A stretch of 64,000 nucleotides of DNA from Trichopria drosophilae (lineage: Eukaryota > Arthropoda > Insecta > Hymenoptera > Diapriidae): NCBI GenBank assembly GCA_030407085.1, contig CM059587.1, forward strand, positions 81,233,001-81,297,000, written 5' to 3'. Position 1 is the first letter of the stretch. The number at the start of each line of letters is the position of its first letter. A program made the position numbers and the translations under genes. Positions 1 through 10,239 of the stretch are shown piece by piece. The notes beneath the pieces are model-generated. The model was not told the origin of the DNA. It worked only from the letters and a program-made list of their open reading frames with translations, and ran no database searches.

Positions 1-1401
1 TACATCTTTGTTATGACAAGACACAACCGTAATTATATCTGAACCTGCAAATTATTTTCGCAAACTTTTCGAAATTATATTAAAAAAACAAAAGGAAATC
101 TAACATTGGAAATAACCTGATAAGCGGATGGAATGCAAGAAATTCGGTCAGCCTTTCATAACAAAGAGGTAGGTAAATGTGTTAACATTGTAATTTACTT
201 TTTAAAACGCGTTGCTTTTTACAGCTACTCTACTATTAATAAACATATTGCTAATTATTTGAAATTTTTTTCACATAAATTGCACATACATTTTTCATGC
301 GATTATTTTATCTACTTCGTATTCGTCTACATAGATAAGGTGCAACATAATAGCCCAAACATGTATTAAAAATCCATATACACTCTGTCAAAAGCAGAAG
401 TTTTTGTGAAAAATGATTTTAAAAAATACATCAAAGAGGAATATTTATAGATTTAAATAATCTTAATCTAACATACAATAAGAGTAAACAACATGAAAAA
501 TAACGACCTTACAAGGCGAAACAGGTTCAATAACCCAACGATAGTTCTGAGCAAATTTTTCATCCCACACTTTCACCAACTACACTTGTTTTAGGGTTTT
601 TTGAACACGATGTCATTTTGAGATCTTTATGAACTCATGTTCAGAAAACCCTCAAAAAGTGGGATATCTGACTTCTTTCAGAGCACATTTCAAAATCATT
701 CTGAACTCTTTTCTATTTTGATGTCTGGGAAGTTCGATCCGTCATTTTGAAATTCGAAAATCCAATATCCAATACGCATTCGGAAAGTTACAAAATTAAT
801 GTAATATTTAATCCTCCATTGTGAAGAACAAAACTAATCATAAATGATATCAAATACAAAGCGTAACAGTAGAATAAAAAAATACCTTTAAAAAAATAAG
901 TATAAAGAAGCGATTTTACCAATTATTCTGGAGTATTGATGCCGCCATCTTGAAATTGAATTTTTGCAATATTATATTCTGAAAGTTCATAAAAAATTGT
1001 CCCCCTTTTTATGCATTACGAAAGCATACAAAATTGTTTTCGGTATGAAAATCCTGGTTTTTCTAACTATATTCTATAAAATACGCTATATTTAATTTCC
1101 AAGTGGTCATATCTCAATTCTGACTTTAAATCCTGTAGCAACTTATATCAATAACAAATATCATATTCCAAAAATTAGTTATTTTGAAAACATGCACTGC
1201 TTGCAAAGCTCTTTTATTTCCTTATTTTAAATGTCCGGAAATTTTGTTGAATTTTTCGTCGTTGCGTGCATTTAATCCAGTTATCAAAATCAGTTTTATT
1301 TCTTGAAAATGTTATTGTTGTGACTTTCTGCAAAATATACAAATTCATTGCGAGGCATACTTATTGCGCGACGATATCGTTTCGAGAAAACTGTGTGCAC
1401 A
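1..1401. other. No gene seen; AT-rich flank of the small secreted-protein gene
   Basis: No open frame with coding character is visible here. The only recognisable signal is a single CCGCCAT-type motif near 943, of a kind that recurs in repeats through the window. The stretch directly before 1402 should hold the 5' UTR and promoter of the plus-strand gene, but no convincing TATA or initiator element could be picked out. Confidence 0.5.
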
Positions 1402-1626
1402 ATGTCGCAAACAAATGTTCTGTTTATTGGACTTTCAATCTTGAGTATTACTTTTTTAATATACGCGGCAGAAATTGAGTATGCATTGGTTTCTGACATT
1501 AAACCAGCGACCCTAAGCAAGGCTGTCGATGAAGTAAACCAGTATGAGCGTTCTTTACTTCAACAGCGAAGAATTCGGGTGCTTGCCTATTTTCAAAAGG
1601 ACGATATAACCTCAGTCCAGCGTATT
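1402..1626 (+). CDS. Small secreted cysteine protein, exon 1 (signal peptide and pro-region)
   Basis: This is the first coding exon of a two-exon gene, 75 codons. ATG at 1402 is the first ATG in frame; the frame runs open upstream to a TTG at 1348 but has no earlier ATG. Residues about 6-22 are a hydrophobic stretch typical of a signal peptide, followed by a likely cleavage area around YAAEIEYA (residues 21-28). The rest is polar and cysteine-free, with a Q/R-rich part near residues 54-59. The exon ends in phase 0 at a canonical donor GTAAGT (1627). The product is therefore probably secreted or a type II membrane protein. I do not recognise the gene by name. Its function is judged from exon 2, where all the cysteines lie. 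Confidence 0.72.
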
Positions 1627-1783
1627 GTAAGTTTATTATAACTATCACATTTGATATAAATTTATGACAAAAAAAAACAGAAAAATTGAAGATCCATGTC
1701 GATATTTTCACTCAAAAAAAAATATTTATGAACACTCCAAAACTATTTTTGTGTGGAATTTGAGTTTTTTTAATTATTTGCAG

Positions 1784-1978
1784 AACCAGGACAACCAGGT
1801 ACCAATCTACCGTTTGCATTTTAAGTCAAAATCGGCGGTTCAGTGCTCGAACGATGCAACTACATACGATAACGGGCAAATGTGCGAAAGATCTTGCACA
1901 ACGCATCTTCAGCAATTCGGAGAAGTTAAAACTGTACCACATTCCACATTGTGCACGGAAAGCAAGATTTATTATTAG
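1784..1978 (+). CDS. Small secreted cysteine protein, exon 2 (degenerate Kazal-like motif)
   Basis: This exon follows a pyrimidine-rich acceptor ending in TTTGCAG (1777-1783) and runs 64 codons to TAG at 1976-1978, giving a 139-residue protein. It holds four cysteines at residues 96, 109, 113 and 132. The pattern is C-x6-Y-x5-C-x3-C-x18-C, with the core CSNDATTYDNGQMC. The C-x6-Y step and the long last spacing match the second half of a Kazal inhibitor domain, where CGTDGxTYxNxC is usual. The two N-terminal Kazal cysteines are absent, so this would be a degenerate domain with at most two disulfides. Protease inhibition is an inference; an unrelated small secreted protein is equally possible. 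Poly(A) signals follow within 170 bases. Confidence 0.72.
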   Translation, partial: NQDNQVPIYRLHFKSKSAVQCSNDATTYDNGQMCERSCTTHLQQFGEVKTVPHSTLCTESKIYY

Positions 1979-2025
1979 TGACCATGGGCCTTAAAATATC
2001 TGCCTTCAAAGAGTTATTATAACAT

Positions 2026-2149
2026 AATAAAAACAAGCAAACTTCTAAAAAACTAAATTATATGCTGACACTAGCAAAACATCATCGACAGACAAAGAAC
2101 TCAAGGGATTTTAAAATAGTAGCAAAAGTCAAGACTACAGTTGAATAAA
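2026..2149 (+). promoter_or_regulatory. Two AATAAA poly(A) signals of the small secreted-protein gene
   Basis: AATAAA hexamers lie at 2026-2031 and 2144-2149, 48 and 166 bases after the TAG stop codon. Either gives a short 3' UTR and supports the assignment of the upstream frame as a real transcript end. In DNA this AT-rich one chance hexamer is expected now and then, so only the pairing with the stop codon makes it worth noting. Confidence 0.5.
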
Positions 2150-2385
2150 AAAGTTCTTTGTAAAAATGATTTCCTTATTTGAATGTACCCTATTATCACA
2201 TCGCAGATTGTATAAAAAAAAACAACGATAACACAAGTCAACAAAATGAAATCAATCTGATTGCAAATCTGGCCGCAAAACTGTTCTATCCCGTCAGGAT
2301 ATCCTAACCTAAGTCAGGATATCGCAAACTTTCGGAAAAATATACTCAGGGTTCTGATGAATGCTTTTTAATCTGGTTTTTCTCA

Positions 2386-2406
2386 AATAATAATAATAAT
2401 AATAAT
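2386..2406. repeat. (AAT)n microsatellite
   Basis: A run of about seven AAT units. It is a simple sequence repeat with no apparent gene relation. Confidence 0.9.
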
Positions 2407-2580
2407 CACGTCTTTATTGGCAATTACAAAAACGAATATAAGATATAAACAATACAAAAATGCCAAAGAGCGAGTCACAGCAATAGCTGTTTTACAGACT
2501 GACCGGATTGCGAACAAAAAATTATTCCGCTACAAAAACTTACTGAAAGTGGGCAAAAATTGTGGTTTTTGTACATTTAC

Positions 2581-2861
2581 GTTAGGATATTTCAACATCT
2601 TGACGTAATAGAACAATTTTAGCAAGAAACTCAGTCCCAGTTTGTTAGTTATTTTCATGTAATTACCCATGTACTTAAATGTATGAAAATCATAATTCTT
2701 CCCTGACCAAAGCTTCAATAACTGGATAAAAAAAAAACGTATCGGAATGACTAAAAAGGCATTTTTAAGCTGACAAATAGCTTACTGAATATGAACGAAA
2801 ACACTGTTTTTCACTTTTAAGTTAGGATATCTCAAAATCTTGACGTGTTAGAACAATTCTG
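2581..2861. repeat. Pair of diverged direct repeats 240 bp apart
   Basis: The copies at 2581-2621 and 2821-2861 both start GTTAGGATAT and share a TCTTGACGT...TAGAACAATT block. They are exactly 240 bases apart. They look like two units of a degenerate tandem duplication; no coding frame crosses them. Confidence 0.55.
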
Positions 2862-3184
2862 CGACAAAATTTGGATTCAGGGTAACGAAAACCTTTGAAA
2901 AAATATGGTCGAATTTCTGGGTATAAATTTTGTTGGTCTGCGTAATTTAACGTATTTGATTGAACGAAACGATATCTATTTATTTCTATTGCCCAGCGAT
3001 CCATCTAATTCCTTCTCTCGAACATTTATTATATATTTTTCTTTAATCGACATTAATTCTGAGTAAATCTGTTTGTTTTTTGTATCTGTATCTCTCTGTT
3101 TTACGAGTAGAATCTTAGGGGTGCAACAAACAAAATATTAAAAATTCCTATTACTTTGACCCAGACCATAGTCTGGCGAATTAT

Positions 3185-3313
3185 CCCAAACAGCACAATC
3201 CGTCCCGGGATGTCCTGGGGAGCCTCTGAGGACGTCCAAATTTCCGCTTTTGGTCCTAGGGAGCTCCTCAGGGGCTCCTGAGGACGTCCTGGGATGGTCT
3301 TGTGCTGTTTGGG
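3185..3313. repeat. 129-bp GC-rich palindrome with 14-bp perfect terminal inverted repeats
   Basis: The ends are CCCAAACAGCACAA and TTGTGCTGTTTGGG, an exact inverted repeat. The interior is far richer in G+C than its surroundings and contains repeated GAGGACGTCC / GGGAGC blocks in both orientations, so the whole element can fold on itself. It resembles a very short non-autonomous DNA element. No reading frame is present, and no target-site duplication is obvious. Confidence 0.75.
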
Positions 3314-5494
3314 AGTGAATTTAATTTCATTTTAGTATTGAAAAGTATGTAGCTATATGGGCAAATCTCTGAAACCTTTAAATTTTAGGATATAAAAGTG
3401 CAAGTCTTCCTCGTTAATCACATTCTTGAAATTGAGATATTAAATGATGCTATGTGTTATATTTTTTAAACAATGCTGAAAATTTTCGTATAGTTTTCCA
3501 TTGTTTTGAAATGTGAAATTATCGGATTTAGAACGTGATATTGGTTGAATTATCGATATTGGACAGGCTCTAGGGGCCTATAAAAACATTATTCGATGTT
3601 AGCGAATTGAGGTTACCTTCATTTAGCACTTTTGAAATGAGCACACGTGTTATACACAATGTTCTTGTTTAATTAGGGATGTGCTATTGAAAAACTATCA
3701 TTTTTTGAACCAGTTACGCTGAAGCACATTCTTGTATGACTTCTAGATTTACTCATTCTTGCTTACAGAAAAAGACCTATTGTCATCTGTAATGATTCAA
3801 AATATGCTGCACGTCTGATCGGCGAAAAATAAAGTAAAATTGTTTTTTTGGAAAAACGTCGGACACATTTTGTAGGTAATTTTTTCAGTGCTTCGGAAAG
3901 GGGCACATAGTTCTATCACGTCCTATTTTCTTCGTTTGTTTGTCTTTTCAGACACATTAAAGAAACGCTGAAAACGCTACACTAGAAATAATAAAGTAAA
4001 ATGTATGATGAGGCACTTCATTTTTCACCTTTTTGGTGTATTTTTTGCTTTTGAAGGTACGAATTTCATACTTATGTCTAATAAATGGTGCATTGTGTAT
4101 ATTCACATATATATTTGAAGTATAATTAACCACGTTGATGATTTTCAAAACATAAAAATAACCTACTAATAGGCAAAATGTAAAAGTTTCTGAGATTTTC
4201 CCATATATCGATACATACAATATGCCCTCGACGGATGACTAACTAATCGACTCTGGAAGTTTTTGAGCACTTTCGATGATTAGCGATTGAAAACCGTGAG
4301 TATTTCTTATTATTTATCACTTTGGATGCATATCTTTTAACTTTCTCATTTTTGTTTACGAACCTCAAATTTCTGAAGCAAGTTGTAACGTAAAATCAAC
4401 AATGGGGATCCCATAATCTCTTGAAATCGTTTAATTTTATTATTTACAGTAATATTTCCGTGTTATTTAAGTATACATTATAAACTTCCAGGTCTTATTT
4501 CACTGGAATTGCATTTTATTAATTTCAGTTATTCTAAACGGTTTAAATTAATGATGGCTATCATCAGGGACATGGAAATCAGCTACTGGTCCAACTCATT
4601 TTCGGCCTGGTTATGTATTAGTACAACATATGCGATTACATTTTTATTCTTATTTAACTTTCTACGATAAAAAATAATAGTTTATTAATATTTTCTTGTA
4701 CAATAGAAATGTTTGAATACATGTAAAATATTGTCTGTCGTAAACAACGTTTACATTAATTATATTGCACTTACAATTAATCATTCTTAAGTACAAGAGG
4801 CCATGTACCGGGACATTTACCTTGCTTTAAGTTCTAAAATATTGTTTACAAACGTGCGGGAAACCGATGGGCTCGACGTTTTTTCTAGTTCTCGTAAATC
4901 TTGTCCTCGAATTCATACACGGTGTGTCGGAACCAACTTTAATTAAAAGGTTCGCATTTGGGTTTTCTCAATGTGGAGTTGTTCGTGGACACCGTACGAA
5001 CATTTTTAGGGTGGGTTTTTAATAAAAAATTAATTTTTGACCAAAAATTTGGGAAAAAAGGCTCTCCTGAGCTTAATTTTGATCAAATCGAATCAAATAT
5101 GGGATAAAATTGTAGATCTTTTTAAGCTCTACAACATTTTTCTGTATGGTATTTCACTACCATGCGAAACATTTTACCTGGGATTCTCATGAGAATCACA
5201 TGAGATTTTGAAGCAAGTACCTTACAAATTTCATATAAATGTATAGTACTCGCACTATGTTACGGAAACATTATTCGACAATATTTGCGATTTGTATGAA
5301 ATTTGACCCGATTGTGACAAGATTTTTATGTAATTTCCATAACATTTCAACTGAAAACATTTATGATTGTATGCTCATAAAACTACCTATTAAACTATTT
5401 TCTTTCATGTTATAAAACTTTACATATTTCGTACGATACTTGTATAACTAATAGATGTACATATAATGTATACTGTAAAATTTTCTGTAGCAAT

Positions 5495-5609
5495 TTTCTG
5501 AAACATGTTCTGAAGCTTTTTACGGTTACCGTTTCAGAATTTTACGAAACATGAACAGAAATTTCGGAAACGGTATCCGTAAAAAGCTTCGGTTACATGT
5601 TTCAGAATT
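5495..5609. repeat. Internal palindrome of the 2.3-kb foldback element
   Basis: TTCTGAAACATG and GAAGCTTTTTACGG on the left are mirrored by CCGTAAAAAGCTTC and CATGTTTCAGAA on the right. The arms are about 45 bases each with a short loop. Likely a nested small element. Confidence 0.7.
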
Positions 5610-6234
5610 TTCAATTACAGTAACAGAATAGTATAAGGGGAGTAAAATTTGTTTACTTTATCATATTTTTTTGTGTTTTCTATGATTTATTGTCCTTCGT
5701 TTGGGGAAGACTATCCTGTTATTAAGAATAGAAAATTTAATAAAAACAACACTGTTTTGTTAATGTGCATCAGGGTAGACAATATACGACATATATCTAT
5801 TTATTACCTTCCTACTAATAAGAATCAATATTATACAATTCAACAATATTCTGATGACACCCGTTATAAAATACTGATGGTTGACCGAGGGATCCTTTAT
5901 GACAGAATGAAAATTCTACTTCTGCGATGGGTGCGCGACCGAACCTAGCGACTACAAACCAAAGCAATGTCACCGCGTTTCACTGATTCCTTCTGAAAGT
6001 TCTGTTACAGTTTCGTAATTTTCTGATAATATAACGTAATGGTTCTTTCTGTTACAGAATTTAGTAAAATTTTGTTACTTCGGTAACATAAAAGTATCCG
6101 AAATTTCTGAATATTTCTAACAGTGTATATTTACGTCAACTGTAAGGCACTTGTTTCAATTTCTCGTATGATTCTCATAAGAATCCTACTTAAAATTTTT
6201 CGCAGGGTAGCTATTGAACGAAATGAGCTAGACC

Positions 6235-6397
6235 TGAACCCGAGAAAATAGTATATTACGATCCTAGGCCAGTAAAAAAGAAAGTGCTTCAGATCACATG
6301 AAATTGTTGGCCGAGGCGAAGCCGAGTCTGACAAACATGTGATCTGAGGCTTTCTTTTTATTGGCCAAGGGCCGTATACTATTTTTCTGCTCGACGA
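6235..6397. repeat. Hairpin inside the 2.3-kb foldback element
   Basis: GAAAATAGTATA, CTAGGCCAGTAAAAAAGAAAG and CAGATCACATG on the left are mirrored by CATGTGATCTG, CTTTCTTTTTATTGGCC and TATACTATTTTTC on the right. The loop carries the self-complementary GGCCGAGGCGAAGCCGAG stretch. Confidence 0.65.
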
Positions 6398-8117
6398 TAG
6401 CCAGAAAACCGCAACATCGTTTCCCGCAGCGACCAGGAAGTTGCGGTTTCTGGCCGGAGGGCAGAAATATGAATTTTTCCGCCTTTAATCTGTTACAACA
6501 GAAGACGTATTACTTGAAGATCATGGCTCTCAACAGGAGAATTGTTTCAAACGAGCTTAAATATAAGCTGTTATTTGCTTCGAAAATAGTACTTTTCGGT
6601 CCTAGGCCGTAAAGTTCAATTTTACAGCCGAGGAGCGAACACTATTTTTTGATACGCTGTTCGCAAAAGTAGGCACTTTACCGACTGTTTTTAGTCCGTA
6701 AAGTGCAGATATCAGTCCGTAAAATCACACTTTACGGATACTTTACGGCTACGTGTATCAAAAATTAATTTTTTGGTACCATAGACTTTGAAAAATTCAA
6801 TTTAACGGGCTGTTGTTATTTCTTGAAATTGGAATTTCTTTAAATCTCCTCCGCGAATTTTTGTTTTTGGCTTGAAAATGTTCGTACGATGACCGGGAAC
6901 AATGCCCAGCAGAAAAATCCTATATGCCCGCACTTTTAAAACGCATTAAAAAGAGATAAATGCATATTTTCGCGGTTTTTCGGGTCTAGCTAATTTTGTT
7001 TAAAGCTAGCGAAATATCACACAAAAAAATGTCATAAAGCTTAAAAGACCTACAATTTTATCCCTTATTAGATTCGATTTGATCAAAATTGATCCCAGGA
7101 GAGCATTTATCCATATATTTTTGGACAAAAATTGATTTTTTATTGTTTTTTGGCTCAAAATGTTCGTGCGGTATCCACAAACAGTTCCACGTTGAGAAAA
7201 CCCATATGCCCGACATTTTTAATTAAAGTTTGTTCCGACACAACGTTCATAGCAGAAAATATTTTATAAATTATCGTTTAAAAGAACATTTTTTTAATCG
7301 ATGTTAAAATATTAGTACATGTACTATTTTCTCGTCCAAAGGCCGCCAGATTCGAATTTACGTTCAATTTTGCTACAATAAATTGTAGTTTTCGTCTCGT
7401 GTTGTGCGCAGATTCCCAAAAAGAAGGTGTATCTTTTATAGCAGAATTTTCCGTCGTAGATTGTATTCAATGCGGAATCTAGAAAACGACAGCAGTAATT
7501 CCGATGAGAAAATCAATCTCGAAACGAACAAACACAACACAGAAGTTTTTCAAGTTACGTAATTCGTCACTTAAGTTCAATCATAAATTTATTCAAACAA
7601 AAACTTAACAAAGGCTTGATAAACGCGTGCGGACAGAATTTCGCATTAGCTCGGCATTTAAGGTACTCTTTATATAGGAGGAATCCCCGTGACTCGACAT
7701 GTACGCTTATGAAAATAAAAAAAAATCGCGAACACTAAAAATATGTTCCTGGATGCAATTCCTGGCTCTTGGACCAACAGGGATGCTGTTCGTTCTACAC
7801 GCCAAGCAGGCTGTTAGAATGGCAGATGAACAGACAGTGTTAGGCGCCTTGCACTAACGAGCTGTGGATGTTTGGCTCCTGGACCAACAGAGATGCTGTG
7901 GAATAAAAAATTAATTAATATAGCCCTGAAAAGGGCTGTTGAGATACGAATCAGTAGTTCTGCGGTAGTTAGCAGCCGAAATGGCAAAGAATATTCTGGA
8001 ACTGCGGCTGATCCCAGTAGACGATCCTTGCTCCGTTGTCTACCTGGTGTTTGTTGTCCAGTGGTTGAAATTACTCGAGGTAAAGCCAGAAGAGAAGTGA
8101 AGTGTCTTATTATATTA

Positions 8118-8222
8118 TATAATATTCGTTGCGAAAGCAACGTTTAATGTTTTTCTCGACCGCTTATAACTAAATATTAAGAATTAGATTAATTTCTTGG
8201 TATGTACGGTCCTTTTACTTAA
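8118..8222 (+). repeat. 105-bp direct repeat, left copy
   Basis: It starts TATAATATTCGTTGCGAAAG and ends TCCTTTTACTTAA. The hairpin GTTGCGAAAGCAAC sits near its start. Its partner lies 541 bases to the right and is nearly identical, so the duplication is recent compared with the other repeats in the window. Confidence 0.85.
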
Positions 8223-8658
8223 ATAAACAAATAATAAATCATAAATCAAATACATGGGTTGACGATTTTAACCACTAAGTATGTCGTAAAGTAACTTAAG
8301 TGAGCATTGCCGGGATTTGTAGTATAACCGCTCAGACCTTTTGATTTTACTGTTCGGAATATAAGGAATTTTAATGACTTGACTATCAATAGGTTCTGTG
8401 TCCCTCTAGCGGTGATACAGGGAACAATTGTCTATTTTAGAAAATATACGTTTCGTCCCAGTTTTTTCACGTGGACTCGTCAGTAAGACCGTGAAAAAAC
8501 CTGTCTTATACGTATATCCGGTTTTATTTATAAAAGATATTTTAAAATTAATCTAGCAGAGGAGGAATGCTAGAAAAATTTGAAAAGATATCTATGCATG
8601 ATAATGGTAACGTGATTTCGTTACACACTGCAGTAGATATGAGGATCCATTATCAAAA

Positions 8659-8763
8659 TATAATATTCGTTGCGAAAGCAACGTTTAATGTTTTTCTCGA
8701 CCGCTTATAACTAAATATTAAGAATTAGATTAATTTCTTGGTATGCACGGTCCTTTTACTTAA
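8659..8763 (+). repeat. 105-bp direct repeat, right copy
   Basis: Second copy of the 8118-8222 unit. The sequence AGTGTCTTAT occurs just before the left copy (8101) and again just after this one (8764), so the whole arrangement may be a duplicated segment rather than two LTRs. Confidence 0.85.
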
Positions 8764-10239
8764 GTGTCTTATCCCTCAAAATCGCGCTTATTTATATGCT
8801 CGTGGTAACCCGGGTCAAATCTGATTGGTCAACACTCAAATAGTAGGAGTCATATCGCTCTGTCCTTCTGGGCAAAGTACAAAAAAAAAAACCATAAAAA
8901 ATGACAAAATATAGTAATTTTTGTATGTAGAAATTTTCCTCTCGTAACGAACTATCACTTTTTGAACCCGAACGGAGGATTCCTTTTTTTTTAATTTACA
9001 GAAATGAGAGATCTCATTTTTTTAACGATATCTCTAATGCAGACATAATGATTCTGTCATATAAATCATTTTTATGACTCCAGTTGCATTACTGCAGAAT
9101 TGCGAATTAAAATTAATTAAGAAATTAATTTTAATTGAAATGAATGATATTAACTCTGAAATCGGTATGGCTAATAACGGTCGTTTTGGTTTAAGTGAAA
9201 AAACCATAGTATTGCCAAACATTTATGGTGTTCCAAGTCCATCACTTTTTAAGACCGATATCACGGCTTAATTCAAGTGTACTGGAACATTGTTCGCCAC
9301 TAAAAAATATCATTTCATTTGCATAGAAATTTTTGAAGTTATGTGTTCTCATAACATTGTTATGGTGAAATCGATTTCGCATTTACGAGAATGTTATCGG
9401 AACAATTTTTAAAGTGTAATTCCCTCAAAAAGGATTAAATTTTCATTATCGTAAAATCCGGTAATTTTGATAATTACATTTTAAATATAATGCTCGAATT
9501 CTTGGAAATTGACGTCAAATATGAAGAACTTAATTTAAATAAGTAATTTCGAATTAAGCGTTTGTATTATGAAAATTCCGATACGAGGCATTTAAATTCG
9601 GTCCTTAAATCGCCCGTAAATAGTTTGCATTTACTTTTAGTTATGATGCGTAAAAAATGCAACGGCCACAAAATAATCCATATACATAATGGATATTATA
9701 CATACAGTACATGCAATACAGGAACAAAGTCATGTGATTGAGAGGAGGGGGAATGGAATACGGACGAGGGGGGGGGGGGAGTGGAGCCCCCCGATGTAAT
9801 AAAAATTCTGATTTTAAAGAAACAAAAAAATTAAAGTAAATTATTTTATTCGTTTTTATACTTTTGTATTGATATTTTTGTAAAGTAAAACAAAAATTGA
9901 TTCGTTTATTTCCTGTTGTATGATATTTATAATTACTTATGCATTTGCTGAATCGGAAAAGAAGATTCTTGTTAATTTTATAACTAGTGTACGTGAATCC
10001 ACATTTTCATTATCAGAGAAATCGTCTGGCACAATCAAATCCGCTGAGTTGGTTGTAAAATTTTCCACGTTTGGTTTTGCAAAATTATTTGTAGAATCTA
10101 TTAAAGATGAATCTCATTCATTTATTTGGCAAGAAGTCATCTGAGTTATTGTTTTGAACACAGACAAATCTACTGTTTACGATTGTCGACGTCGAAATTC
10201 ACGTTCAAATATTGGAAGGGAGTTTATAAACACTAATGC
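8764..10239. other. No gene seen; AT-rich intergenic sequence
   Basis: Short open frames at 9074-9271 and 9920-10144 (65 and 74 codons) have no recognisable domain, no cysteine pattern and AT-driven codon content. I take them as chance frames. A run of ten or more G lies near 9770. This is the likely space between the LTR-like block and the moesin 3' end. Confidence 0.5.

Larger units (their letters stand above)
4923..7242. mobile_element. 2.3-kb foldback element with about 240-bp inverted ends
   Basis: The left end (from TGTGTCGGAACCAACTTT at 4923) is repeated in inverse at the right end, finishing AAAGTTTGTTCCGACACA at 7242. The similarity continues inward for about 240 bases with small differences (4923-5165 against 7020-7242), including TGATCAAA blocks and the TTCGTACGG/CCGCACGAA pair. 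The interior contains two further hairpins (5495-5609 and about 6235-6397) and TTCTGTTACAG-type repeats. Open frames inside are short and show no transposase motif, so this is a non-autonomous or decayed foldback transposon. Confidence 0.7.
7763..8763. mobile_element. LTR-like block with internal and terminal direct repeats
   Basis: A less AT-rich island differing in composition from its flanks. A 27-base unit containing CTGGACCAACAGAGATGCTG occurs at 7763-7789 and, with two changes, at 7873-7899. Further right, a 105-base segment at 8118-8222 is repeated at 8659-8763 with a single difference visible (T or C in TATGYACGG). The layout suggests a retrotransposon LTR or miniature LTR element, but no reverse transcriptase, primer-binding site or clear TG...CA ends were identified, so the class is open. 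Confidence 0.4.

Noticed and set aside
5649..5948. 99-codon plus-strand frame
   Set aside because: Lies inside the 2.3-kb foldback element, has no domain or signal and AT-driven residues; not supported as a gene.
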